Shown in pieces: positions 7,773-14,869 of a DNA stretch of 22,139 nt. This stretch comes from a virus, in the IMG/VR virus record IMGVR_UViG_3300034198_007456, positions 1-22,139 of that record; one strand, given 5' to 3'. How positions within the stretch are numbered: the stretch's first letter is position 1; the number at the start of each line of letters is the position of its first letter. The notes beneath the pieces are model-generated. The model saw only the letters and a program-made list of their open reading frames with translations, did not search any database and was not told the origin of the DNA. A program made the translations under genes and the position numbers.

Positions 7773-9005
7773 TTAGGTTAGGGGTGTTAGGGATGTTGCT
7801 TGGTCAATTCCGTAGAACCAATTACCAGTTATCGTAGTCGAAGAGTCCATCACATAAGAAGACGTGACGTCATCGTAACTCCAAACCGATGGCGACCAAG
7901 TGCCGCCGTAAATTATTCTGTACATAGCAGATGGCTCTAACTTAGGGAAGGATTGCATCACAATTTTAGGAGTGCCATCCGTCACTTCAACATAGCCAAT
8001 TTGGTGCCTAAAAAGGGTGCTAGTTGTATTGGGAGGATTAAACCAGTTTCCAGACATTGGCGTAGATGATTTCTTTAACTCAACCTTAGTTATGGAATCG
8101 GCAATCCATTCATACCCTTCCTCGTCTGGTGCTATGTTTCCTGCACCAATGGTAGCGGCATGAGTAAATTCTAGGAAGAAATAAGAAGTCTCTGTAATTT
8201 CGAAATAAGGATTTGATTCTTCAACACTGCTTACGGGAACGTCATTTATGACGGGGGTGTAGAACGTGTACTGATTAGTCCATGGAGACTCTGGAACCCA
8301 ACTACGGTATGATACCCCAGAATACTGATTCCAATCAACTATGTTGTCGTACTTGAATTTAACCCTAAACGTTCCAGCGGTACCAGATTCAGTAAGGTAA
8401 ATGTCGTAAAATCTGTTCGTTGTTGATTCCTGAACTACAACATCGCTTTTCCATAGTTGCAAAAGATGCCAGTCCTTTATCCCCCTACCAGTGCTCTTCT
8501 TGATTACTGCTATCTTTATGTCTTTATAGTCCAAATCGTCTTCGTTAACCCAACTAAGGAACCACACATTTTCAGTCGAATGCAGGACCAGATAGATGCT
8601 GTCTGGTGCACCTCCTCCTATCAATTCTGTCTCGTCCCAGTCCGCACAACCCTTCTCGGCGTCTATGTATTCTCCATTATCCTCATTAGTTCTGCCAAAG
8701 TCAGGCCTTTTGAGGATAACCGCCGACCCACTCTTTGCTCCAGTGGCAAATGGCTTGGCGTTCATCTTGGTTCTGTTCTGACTAAGGCTACGCTGGGACA
8801 TGCCGTGCGTAGTGACGGCTATTGACATGGCAATTTTCTCTGGGAAACGACGTGGTTGCCACTCTTCGGTGTATACGGCTTTCTTGTCTGCAATAATTCC
8901 AAGGTAGCAGAACAACTTAGAGCCCTTGCTCCACTCAACCTGCCAAGGATGGTGAACCGAATAAGGGGCCGTGGGTACGACCACACTGCCCCTTCGGTAA
9001 AACAT
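7773..9005 (-). CDS. Tail-region beta-rich protein of unknown function
   Basis: This 410-aa protein is not recognised. It is rich in Trp, Tyr, Ser, Thr and Val, with alternating strand-like segments and few helices, as expected for a phage tail or receptor-contact protein. There is no catalytic triad, collagen repeat or membrane segment. Its ATG overlaps the fibre stop as TAATG, with GAGGA four bases before the start. It is thus coupled to the collagen-like fibre upstream and followed one base later by the nozzle candidate. Base composition is AT-rich (17 G or C in the 60 bases from 8161), unlike the capsid gene (36 of 60 from 12361). Rapid exchange or relaxed constraint in a host-range gene would explain this. 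A tail-spike, fibre-attachment or hub role is inferred from position. Confidence 0.75.
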   Translation of the reverse strand: MFYRRGSVVVPTAPYSVHHPWQVEWSKGSKLFCYLGIIADKKAVYTEEWQPRRFPEKIAMSIAVTTHGMSQRSLSQNRTKMNAKPFATGAKSGSAVILKRPDFGRTNEDNGEYIDAEKGCADWDETELIGGGAPDSIYLVLHSTENVWFLSWVNEDDLDYKDIKIAVIKKSTGRGIKDWHLLQLWKSDVVVQESTTNRFYDIYLTESGTAGTFRVKFKYDNIVDWNQYSGVSYRSWVPESPWTNQYTFYTPVINDVPVSSVEESNPYFEITETSYFFLEFTHAATIGAGNIAPDEEGYEWIADSITKVELKKSSTPMSGNWFNPPNTTSTLFRHQIGYVEVTDGTPKIVMQSFPKLEPSAMYRIIYGGTWSPSVWSYDDVTSSYVMDSSTTITGNWFYGIDQATSLTPLT

Positions 9006-10276
9006 TAGGTCCTCGCTGGAACGTAGTATGTCGTCCCGCTGACTACTACGGCTAATTCATACGGGTAGTGAGCAGAGTCATAACCCCCAACGGAGAATCC
9101 GCTACCGTTAGCCTGTTGTGAGACTCCAGAAATTAGGGGGGTTGGAAGTGCCGCCCAAGTCTGATTTTGTCTAACGTAATAATTGTAATCATTTGGAGAT
9201 TCTGAGGCAAATGACGCTCCACTAAGCACCCTACTGCCGCCAGATGTGTTGACGACAAGAGCAGCACCATCCGAAATTCCAGTAGTTATGGTATTAAGCA
9301 CTTCCCCAGAAGTGACCGCACCATCGGCACCGTCAGCCCCATCGGCCCCATCGGCACCATCAGCACCGTCGGCCCCAGCAAGTCCATTAAGTCTATTCCA
9401 GTTGGCAGTATCAACGTCTGGAGTAGGCGGGCTACCGATTAATGCAATCGCCTGTAAAGCAACATACAAGATACTGTCGTAGGTCACAACTTCACCTTGA
9501 GCATAGGCGGTAAAAGCACTCCAAGCACCGACAAAAACAAATCCAACCCCGTCAGCACCGTCAGCCCCGTCAGCACCGTCGGCCCCATCAGCCCCGTCGG
9601 CACCGTCGGCACCATTACCCGTTGCCGCCGTTGTCATGGTAGTATTGTCAGGGAAGGTTAAGCCAGTAGGCGTTACCTTCATGTGGCTAGCACCATCGTA
9701 AACATCAAGACCGTTATACTCAACCGTGGTTGCTTTTGTGTTGTCGGAAGTAAGTTCGACCCCAAGACCCCAGCCGCCCAACTCGACGTCAGAAGTTGCA
9801 TCACTGTTTATCACAATGTTCTGGTGTGATACTTCCGTCCCCTTGCTTGTGGCACTATCCCATACACGCAGAGTCGTTCCAGCAAGGCTGTCCAAGTAAA
9901 GCGGACGAGGGGTAACGCTATTTTGTTCGGTCGTCGTTAGCCAACCCGCTTGCCAATTGAACTCGTAGCCAATCGAGCAGACTAGGCTGATGCCGTAGTT
10001 GCCCCCTCGGCTAGTGTCGAAGTTGCCCTTCGAGATGTACTGACCAGAAGTACCGTCAAAGACGATGCCACCCGTCATAGTGCCACCAGCAAGCGGAAGG
10101 TAAGAGCCACCACCGCCACCACCAGCACCAATTGCCGTATCTACTTCATCAATGGAGTAGACGTCTAGGTTAGCCCTAGCATCCGAAACGTCCTGAAGGT
10201 CGCTAAGATTGTTAGCCACCTTGAGGGCCGAAGGGTCAGTTTCAGCACCCCCTCCGCCTCCATTGTAGATAGGCAT
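9005..10276 (-). CDS. Collagen-like tail fibre protein
   Basis: This 423-aa protein has several hallmarks of a phage tail fibre. An N-terminal Gly patch is followed by NLSDLQDVSDARANLDV (residues 23-39), a common fibre helix motif. YLPLAGGTMTGGI (around 59-71) and the strand GLTFPDNTTMTTAATG just before the repeats are also typical of fibres. Two pure Gly-Ala-Asp collagen-like blocks (7 and 6 repeats, around residues 222-242 and 301-318) flank a roughly 55-residue module with the pattern W..FTAYAQGEVVTYDSILYVA...W, like carbohydrate-binding CBM5/12 modules. The C-terminal 100 residues are the probable tip. It should trimerise and bind a cell-surface ligand. Its ATG overlaps the upstream stop and its stop overlaps the downstream start (both TAATG). 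Confidence 0.88.
   Translation of the reverse strand: MPIYNGGGGGAETDPSALKVANNLSDLQDVSDARANLDVYSIDEVDTAIGAGGGGGGSYLPLAGGTMTGGIVFDGTSGQYISKGNFDTSRGGNYGISLVCSIGYEFNWQAGWLTTTEQNSVTPRPLYLDSLAGTTLRVWDSATSKGTEVSHQNIVINSDATSDVELGGWGLGVELTSDNTKATTVEYNGLDVYDGASHMKVTPTGLTFPDNTTMTTAATGNGADGADGADGADGADGADGADGVGFVFVGAWSAFTAYAQGEVVTYDSILYVALQAIALIGSPPTPDVDTANWNRLNGLAGADGADGADGADGADGADGAVTSGEVLNTITTGISDGAALVVNTSGGSRVLSGASFASESPNDYNYYVRQNQTWAALPTPLISGVSQQANGSGFSVGGYDSAHYPYELAVVVSGTTYYVPART
9323..9376 (-). repeat. Collagen-like repeat, six 9-base GAD units
   Basis: Six tandem 9-base units each encode Gly-Ala-Asp. The units differ only at synonymous third positions (Gly GGT/GGG, Ala GCC/GCT, Asp GAC/GAT), so they are not identical at DNA level. 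This is the distal block in the fibre gene and precedes the C-terminal tip. Tandem units of this kind can expand or contract by slippage. Confidence 0.95.
9551..9613 (-). repeat. Collagen-like repeat, seven 9-base GAD units
   Basis: Seven tandem 9-base units each encode Gly-Ala-Asp, again with only synonymous variation. This is the proximal block in the fibre, separated from the distal block by the Trp/Tyr-rich binding-module-like segment. The Asp in the third position replaces the hydroxyproline of animal collagen. Bacterial and phage collagens commonly use charged residues there. Confidence 0.95.
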
Positions 10277-10566
10277 TACTGTGCGTAGTAATAGGTGTAG
10301 CCAGTTCCGTTAATCCAAACTTCGCCGTTATAGCCAGAGAACTCTAAAGTGCCTCCGTCGGCGGACGAACCAGTCGTGGCCGCACGAAGTTTAATTGGAA
10401 TTCCAGCACCATCAGCCTGAAGCCAAACCTCAGCGACGGTGGTGCCAGTATTGGCGATGCCGAACAAGCGGCGGTTACGGACGGCATCAAGCACCTTGGC
10501 CTTGGAGCCGTTAGCAAACGAGGTCACGGTGACGCTCGGAATCTGTTGGGGGAGTAGTTTGAACAT
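10276..10566 (-). CDS. Small beta-rich virion protein
   Basis: This 96-aa protein starts at ATG 10566-10564, two bases after the adaptor stop. A good AGAGGA lies nine bases upstream, which decides this start over a longer frame running back into the adaptor gene. The pattern (NRRLFGIANTGTTVAEVWLQADG, then a Gly-rich strand and INGTGYTYYYAQ) resembles a common class of small phage structural proteins with a single beta-sandwich. These are often placed between connector and tail genes and are sometimes called decoration or tail-associated proteins. There is no Cys or membrane helix. The stop overlaps the fibre start (TAATG), linking it to the fibre gene. Its exact role (fibre collar, adaptor partner or capsid decoration) cannot be told from sequence. 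Confidence 0.8.
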   Translation of the reverse strand: MFKLLPQQIPSVTVTSFANGSKAKVLDAVRNRRLFGIANTGTTVAEVWLQADGAGIPIKLRAATTGSSADGGTLEFSGYNGEVWINGTGYTYYYAQ

Positions 10567-10567
10567 G

Positions 10568-11314
10568 TTAGTATCCTCTAAAGTTAATTGGTCTTGTCGA
10601 GCCCTGTTGACGCAGGGTCTGGTCAAGGGCGGAGTCTACCGCTTTGGCGTAGTCCGCTTCTGCCGACTGGGCCGCTTCAAGTTCGTTCGTAGAGCGGCGG
10701 AAGTCAGCGTGGACGCCATGGATAACGGCGTTAGCGAAGAGTTTTGGGATGACGACCCTTTCCCACGAAGCAACCGTAGGAATAGAGCCAGTGCCTGAAG
10801 GATTCGTTCCCGTGTAGACGTAGAAGTCCCCTTGGACTGGGTATCCGTTGACTGGGACGAGGGAGCCGCTTTCGGAGCCCGAGTCGTAGTAGACTTGTGC
10901 ACCCGTGCGGTACGATTGGGCCGTGCTCCATGCGTCACCGAAGAGCCTTGGCGATTCTTTGCGGCTTTCGACCCAGACGATGCTGTCCCTTTTGCCCCTG
11001 AGCGTGATGTTTCCATTGAGAAGTTCAAAGTCACGCTGGGTGGCACTATGGGATAGGGGGTCCTTGTCCCAGATAGTGATTACCTGCCCCTTAATGGGGT
11101 CTAGCGGTACGGTTCTGCGTTCGCCATCGAGGACGACCTCGCAGGCAGTAAGAACCTTAAGGTCGGTCCATTCGTTCATTTCCCACACGGAGCGTAGCCG
11201 CATGGAAGCGAAGTCCCTGACCATAGCAAAACGCTCTGGGGTAGTCAGGCTCCTGTCCAGACCTGCAAGTTGCAGGGCCGTGTGCAGGACTTCGCTGAAA
11301 TAGACGCTTCTCAC
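10568..11314 (-). CDS. Putative head-tail adaptor (connector) protein with inserted CBM-like module
   Basis: This 248-aa protein begins with a GTG directly after the previous stop, with GGAAGAAG just upstream. Residues 1-50 form a helical region containing Trp (LRSVWEMNEWTDL), typical of portal-binding adaptors of short-tailed phages. The last 65 residues are helical and end in the conserved-looking RQQGSTRP, where this adaptor group often has QQGQ. A segment around residues 127-190 (W.TAQSYRTGAQVYYD...FYVYTGTNPS...WERV) looks like a carbohydrate-binding module inserted between the two helical parts. By position (capsid, small genes, adaptor, fibre, nozzle) it should join the portal to the nozzle. 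I am moderately sure of the adaptor role and less sure that the insert binds sugar. Confidence 0.65.
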   Translation of the reverse strand: MRSVYFSEVLHTALQLAGLDRSLTTPERFAMVRDFASMRLRSVWEMNEWTDLKVLTACEVVLDGERRTVPLDPIKGQVITIWDKDPLSHSATQRDFELLNGNITLRGKRDSIVWVESRKESPRLFGDAWSTAQSYRTGAQVYYDSGSESGSLVPVNGYPVQGDFYVYTGTNPSGTGSIPTVASWERVVIPKLFANAVIHGVHADFRRSTNELEAAQSAEADYAKAVDSALDQTLRQQGSTRPINFRGY

Positions 11315-11719
11315 TTACTTCTTCCACATGTCAGCACCAAGAATCGAAGCCCTAGAAGGAGTCGTGACTTGAGGATTCTGCGGGAGCGGATTGATTTGCG
11401 AAGGAAAGGACGTATCCCTGAAGTATGGATGTTGGTCCCTGAATGACGAAAACCCGCTTTGGTCTGGGAGGAATGCGGAAGTTTGGCTAGGAAATACTGG
11501 GGATGGGTTTACAGGCATTTGTGCTTGCTGTGTAATCGGTGCCTGAACCCCCCGATTAATTTGAGGCGGCTCTGGGAGCGTCAAATTCGCTGGCTGAATA
11601 GGGAGCGGCGGAGGAGTAGTAAGCGAAAATTGGACAGGTGGAAGGCCCCTAGAGCGGTGCATTGAGCCCGATGGTCTTGGAGGGGTTGGAGGAATTGGTG
11701 GAGTGTTTCCAGTAGCCAT
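11315..11719 (-). CDS. Proline-rich protein of unknown function
   Basis: This 134-aa product starts at ATG 11719-11717 (MATGNTPPIPPTPPRP), five bases after the stop of the upstream 123-aa gene. A longer frame reaching 11815 would lie over that gene, so this start is preferred. Proline makes up about 29 of 134 residues, concentrated in the first half. The second half is rich in Ser, Phe and Gln and ends in a short Lys-containing tail (ILGADMWKK). The chain is probably extended and disordered. There is no signal peptide, membrane segment or enzymatic motif. There is no Shine-Dalgarno in the leader. The stop abuts the adaptor start. It may be a minor head or connector-associated protein. I recognise no family. 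Confidence 0.72.
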   Translation of the reverse strand: MATGNTPPIPPTPPRPSGSMHRSRGLPPVQFSLTTPPPLPIQPANLTLPEPPQINRGVQAPITQQAQMPVNPSPVFPSQTSAFLPDQSGFSSFRDQHPYFRDTSFPSQINPLPQNPQVTTPSRASILGADMWKK

Positions 11720-11724
11720 AGTAG

Positions 11725-12096
11725 TTAAGAAAGTATACGGCCTTTGGCATCTACGAGGCCCTTGGTGCCGTTGACCAGCAGGGTGGTGTTCTCCGCTTTG
11801 GAGTTCACCCTGCACTCGGGGTTATCACGAAGGAATTCCTTCATGAACCCATCGTCACGCCAGCAAGCGTATCCCATTCTCATCCCCCAGTAGTGGTAGG
11901 ACTCCTCTGGAATACGGGCCGACATTTGACCCAGACCTTCAACGTGACGGTGTTGAAGTTGGTTAAATTGGGCCATCGCCTTTTTAGTAGCGACGGCTTG
12001 AGCCTTACGGAGGGCCCACCCCCGACGGAACTCGGCTACCATGTCTGGTATGAGTTCGTCAGGGATGGATTCGTGGATGGATTCAATGCCAGCCAC
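11725..12096 (-). CDS. Small conserved-looking protein between capsid and adaptor genes
   Basis: This 123-aa protein starts at GTG 12096-12094, 12 bases after the capsid stop (TAATCGGGTACGGACGTG). Residues 1-50 are helical and charged (PDMVAEFRRGWALRKAQAVATKKAM). A central Trp/Tyr/Cys region (YHYWGMRMGYACWRDDGFMKEFLRDNPECRV) follows, then a short C-terminal part. The two Cys and the Trp-rich patch are notable. There is no recognisable domain. In phages of this order the gene after the capsid often encodes a head-completion or decoration protein, but the helical charged N-terminus does not match decoration proteins well. Treated as hypothetical structural. Confidence 0.75.
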   Translation of the reverse strand: MAGIESIHESIPDELIPDMVAEFRRGWALRKAQAVATKKAMAQFNQLQHRHVEGLGQMSARIPEESYHYWGMRMGYACWRDDGFMKEFLRDNPECRVNSKAENTTLLVNGTKGLVDAKGRILS

Positions 12097-12108
12097 GTCC
12101 GTACCCGA

Positions 12109-13515
12109 TTAGGCGTTGTTCGTCTTGTAGTCGAACATCCCGAACGTCAGAGGACTGTGGACCAGCAGAGCGGCCATAGCCTCCATCATACGGCGAGGAC
12201 CACCACCGTTTTCGGTGAGTTCTCGGACCTGAGCGATGTTGCCGCCGTAGCGGATTTCGAGCATGTCCCACGGAATCACGAAGCCCTTGCACTTGGCGTT
12301 ATCGAGGTGCAGAGACGCACGATACTTGGCCAAGGTGAGAGCGGCGAGACGGTCAGCGGCAGACGACGAGGCGGCAGTGACAACAAGGTTGTCGCTCAGC
12401 AGGGCGTTGTTAGCCGTGGACAGGACGACGGCCTTCTTGGCCTCAAGGTTACCCGCAGACACCGTGATGGTACCAGAGGAGTTACCGTCAGAGGTGATGG
12501 CCTTGACTCGGTTAGATTCCGTAGTGGTGACGCCGTCGTACAACTTGAACGAAGAGACGCTGGAAGCAACGGTCTCAATGATAGTGTACGGGTTAACGCC
12601 AGCATGAAGGAACTGAGACGGGATGAGGGCCAACTTACCGAAGTCACCCTCGAAGTAGTCGACCGAGGCCGAGATAGTGTCGGCGTTGGCGTCTCGGGTG
12701 GAGCGGATACCAGTGGTGGACGAAGGGCCAGCGGGCGAACGGCTGGTATAAACCAGTTCCGTGAACTGACGCTTGAGTTTCGTGCCGACAACGGCTTCGT
12801 GGTTCTTGAACTGACCAGTCTGCTCGTAAACGGAGGTCATCAGGTCCTGAACGGTATTCTCGTTGAGGGTGCTGACGTCCGTACCAGTGCCGACGATGGA
12901 CGATTCAGGGGTGACGAAGTTAACGTCGATATCACGGATGGACTGCGACTGAGTGCCGTACTTGTCGGCATTGGTCGTGGCGGTAGCCTTGTCCTTCTTC
13001 AGCCAAGCCGTAAGGCAACGGGTGCGATACGGGGTAGTGCCATCATCGATGGCAGGCATGATATCAGAAGTGAACGTGATTTCCATCGAACGCTTGAGGT
13101 CGATGGTAGCCTTAGCCAACTGACGGCTCAGTTCGTTCTGAACACCAGCGATGTTCAGGATATCCTGAGTGAGGTTGGAGACGTGCACCGCTCTGCGGAA
13201 CAAGTGGATGTTATTTTCGACTTCAGTGCGGTAACCAATGGTGTACTGCTTGAAGGCGTCGTTGGTGGAAGGGTTCGTCGGGTCGACGTCCTTGCCATCA
13301 AGGATGCCGAGTTCGACGGACGGCTCGGGGTTGCGGTCGACCTGCCAGCGGAAAGTGGTATTTCCGGGCTTAGAGCCACGCTTAGCCATCGAGGTGATGG
13401 GCGTTTCCTTAGCGTCGACGTTGGTGATGAGGTCAGAGAGTTCTTCACGGATACCAACACGGGCACCTTGAAGCGGACGCTGATTTTGGAACTGGTTCTC
13501 GAATAGTGAGGCCAT
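12109..13515 (-). CDS. Major capsid protein, HK97 fold, DUF5309/SU10-type
   Basis: This 468-aa protein builds the icosahedral shell. Its N-terminal pattern GIREELSDLITNVDAKETPITS (residues 21-42) followed by a RWQVD strand matches the DUF5309 capsid family (phage SU10 type). That family starts with a short arm, a conserved R-E-L-S-D helix and an ETP loop. The remainder has the mixed long-helix and beta character of HK97-fold proteins, with a helix rich in Leu, Arg and Lys around residues 130-150 (ELSRQLAKATIDLKRSMEITF). It follows the scaffold by 18 bases and precedes small head genes. No SD precedes the ATG. There is no N-terminal delta domain or protease gene nearby, so a separate scaffold protein, not a delta domain, is expected to shape the prohead. 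Local G+C is high. Confidence 0.9.
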   Translation of the reverse strand: MASLFENQFQNQRPLQGARVGIREELSDLITNVDAKETPITSMAKRGSKPGNTTFRWQVDRNPEPSVELGILDGKDVDPTNPSTNDAFKQYTIGYRTEVENNIHLFRRAVHVSNLTQDILNIAGVQNELSRQLAKATIDLKRSMEITFTSDIMPAIDDGTTPYRTRCLTAWLKKDKATATTNADKYGTQSQSIRDIDVNFVTPESSIVGTGTDVSTLNENTVQDLMTSVYEQTGQFKNHEAVVGTKLKRQFTELVYTSRSPAGPSSTTGIRSTRDANADTISASVDYFEGDFGKLALIPSQFLHAGVNPYTIIETVASSVSSFKLYDGVTTTESNRVKAITSDGNSSGTITVSAGNLEAKKAVVLSTANNALLSDNLVVTAASSSAADRLAALTLAKYRASLHLDNAKCKGFVIPWDMLEIRYGGNIAQVRELTENGGGPRRMMEAMAALLVHSPLTFGMFDYKTNNA

Positions 13516-13533
13516 AGGGATGATGATTAGGAA

Positions 13534-14520
13534 TCAGATGAACTTATTTCTGAACACTTCAGACAAGTCGTCTAGGGAAGAAGTCCGTTTATAGCGGTCT
13601 GCGGCCTGTTGTGCCATTACGCCATTCGCTTTGGGAGCGGACGACGCCGAAGGCATAACATTGCTGGTTGGCTGTACTGGTACTCTCTGCGGGGCGATGC
13701 CTTGACGAGCAGATGCTTTCTGCTGTTGATAAGACACCATCCCGTTAGCGAGGTGTGCGGCGTAGATTTCGTAATCGGGGAATCTCTTCAACTCTGGAAC
13801 GGCATCGACGAAACGCTTAGCCATAATGGCACGTTTGTCATTTTCGTTATCGAGCCAAGGGAACTCCTTGCGAGCGGTGGCCCTGAAAGCCTTGCTCTTG
13901 GTCACGTAATCTAACTGCTGGGGGAGTTGGTCTTCAACCGCACGAAGTGCCGTGACTTTCGCCTTGGCAATCTGCTCCTTGGAGATTGGCTCTTTCCCAT
14001 CCTCGTAGTACCCGTCTGGGTAACGTTCGCAAAATAGTCGGATTTCCTTCTGACGCTCGTACTCGGCCTGAATTTTCTCTTCGGAATCGAAAGCGTTGAA
14101 TGGATTTGCTTCGTTTCTTGGAGCGGCCTTTTGACGCTTGAGCGTTTCGAGTTCACTTTCCAACTTTTTGGTGCGTTCCTCAGCCTCTTTACGCTGAGCG
14201 GTCAGTTTCGAGATTCGCTTATCGACACCTTTCGGGGCCCTCTGCTCCTCTTGATACTGCTCCTCACCCTGAGTTTCCTCAGTCTGTTGTTCTGGCTCGA
14301 CTTCCGACCCATCTGAAAGGTCTTCGTCGGCCTCGACCTGTTCATCAGCAGGTCGCACTGCTCCTTGCTGACCGTCAGCGAGGGCTCTTCCAAAGAATTG
14401 GGAGAGTTTTTCATCATCAGCGAGTTCGGCACGTTCGCTTGGTTGGGCCATGAGTTGATTAGCCTCGGGCTCAAGGCCGAGGAGTTCGTCGTTAGACGGG
14501 ATATTGGAGTCTGGTTCCAT
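13534..14520 (-). CDS. Scaffolding protein
   Basis: This 328-aa protein sits directly before the capsid gene and has the composition of phage scaffolds. The acidic N-terminal half (residues 1-95, many Asp, Glu and Gln) is followed by a charged coiled-coil-like helix (around 100-135, KLTAQRKEAEERTKKLESEL). A basic C-terminal stretch ends in a short hydrophobic tail (LSEVFRNKFI). Scaffolds nucleate and template prohead assembly and leave before or during packaging. There is no protease motif (no Ser-His-Asp pattern visible), so it is not an obvious protease-scaffold fusion. Its leader is the longest gap in the minus-strand block, with no Shine-Dalgarno. Confidence 0.82.
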   Translation of the reverse strand: MEPDSNIPSNDELLGLEPEANQLMAQPSERAELADDEKLSQFFGRALADGQQGAVRPADEQVEADEDLSDGSEVEPEQQTEETQGEEQYQEEQRAPKGVDKRISKLTAQRKEAEERTKKLESELETLKRQKAAPRNEANPFNAFDSEEKIQAEYERQKEIRLFCERYPDGYYEDGKEPISKEQIAKAKVTALRAVEDQLPQQLDYVTKSKAFRATARKEFPWLDNENDKRAIMAKRFVDAVPELKRFPDYEIYAAHLANGMVSYQQQKASARQGIAPQRVPVQPTSNVMPSASSAPKANGVMAQQAADRYKRTSSLDDLSEVFRNKFI

Positions 14521-14593
14521 AGTCAGCGTTGCTTGCTACGCAGAAGTAGTACGAAGGTTGTTCAAATTGAGATAGAATCAAGTCAGTTGGTCA
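14521..14593 (-). other. Longest gap in the minus-strand block, upstream of the scaffold gene
   Basis: This 73-base gap separates the 90-aa gene from the scaffold. It contains TTGATT and TTGAAC, but neither has a convincing -10 box at the normal spacing. A weak short inverted repeat (CTAC...GTAG) lies near the scaffold end. It is the only place between the terminase and the left edge where a promoter for scaffold and capsid could easily fit, but I see no clear signal. Confidence 0.3.
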
Positions 14594-14866
14594 TCAGCCT
14601 CCGCTTTGACCCGAGTTGGACTGCTTTTCCCCTGTCCTCACCTTTGTCATGAAGTCCCTGTTGGCCTGAAAAAGACGCAGAGCGTCGTTGTAGGCTGTAA
14701 TTTGACCAACAGCGAAGGCTTTTTCCTCGCCGACGATTTTTGGGTTCATGACGGTGATGAGGCAGTTCTGGAATTCTGCGTCCAAAAGGAACAGAACTGA
14801 GTTGTAGAGTTCTTCGGCGTCCTTGTTGACGAAGCCGAAGGTGCGTGTGTTTTGGTCTATTTCCAT
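14594..14866 (-). CDS. Small protein between portal and scaffold genes
   Basis: This 90-aa protein is not recognised. It has a mixed helical, slightly acidic sequence (LYNSVLFLLDAEFQNCLITV around residues 20-39) and a Ser/Gly/Gln-rich tail (SNSGQSGG). There is no membrane segment or known motif. It starts three bases after the portal stop, without a Shine-Dalgarno, and so is probably translated by re-initiation from the portal gene. Genes in this slot of similar phages tend to be minor head proteins or assembly factors, but nothing in the sequence decides it. Confidence 0.72.
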   Translation of the reverse strand: MEIDQNTRTFGFVNKDAEELYNSVLFLLDAEFQNCLITVMNPKIVGEEKAFAVGQITAYNDALRLFQANRDFMTKVRTGEKQSNSGQSGG

Positions 14867-14869
14867 AGA

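Noticed and set aside
11720-11815. Longer start for the Pro-rich gene
   Set aside because: It would overlap the end of the 123-aa gene by about 90 bases; ATG 11719 lies just after that gene's stop.
11893-13506. A 537-aa plus-strand open frame
   Set aside because: It is antisense to the capsid gene over nearly all its length and also crosses the 123-aa gene. Its product is Arg/Gly/Val/Asp-rich without domain features. It is a shadow of codon bias in the capsid.
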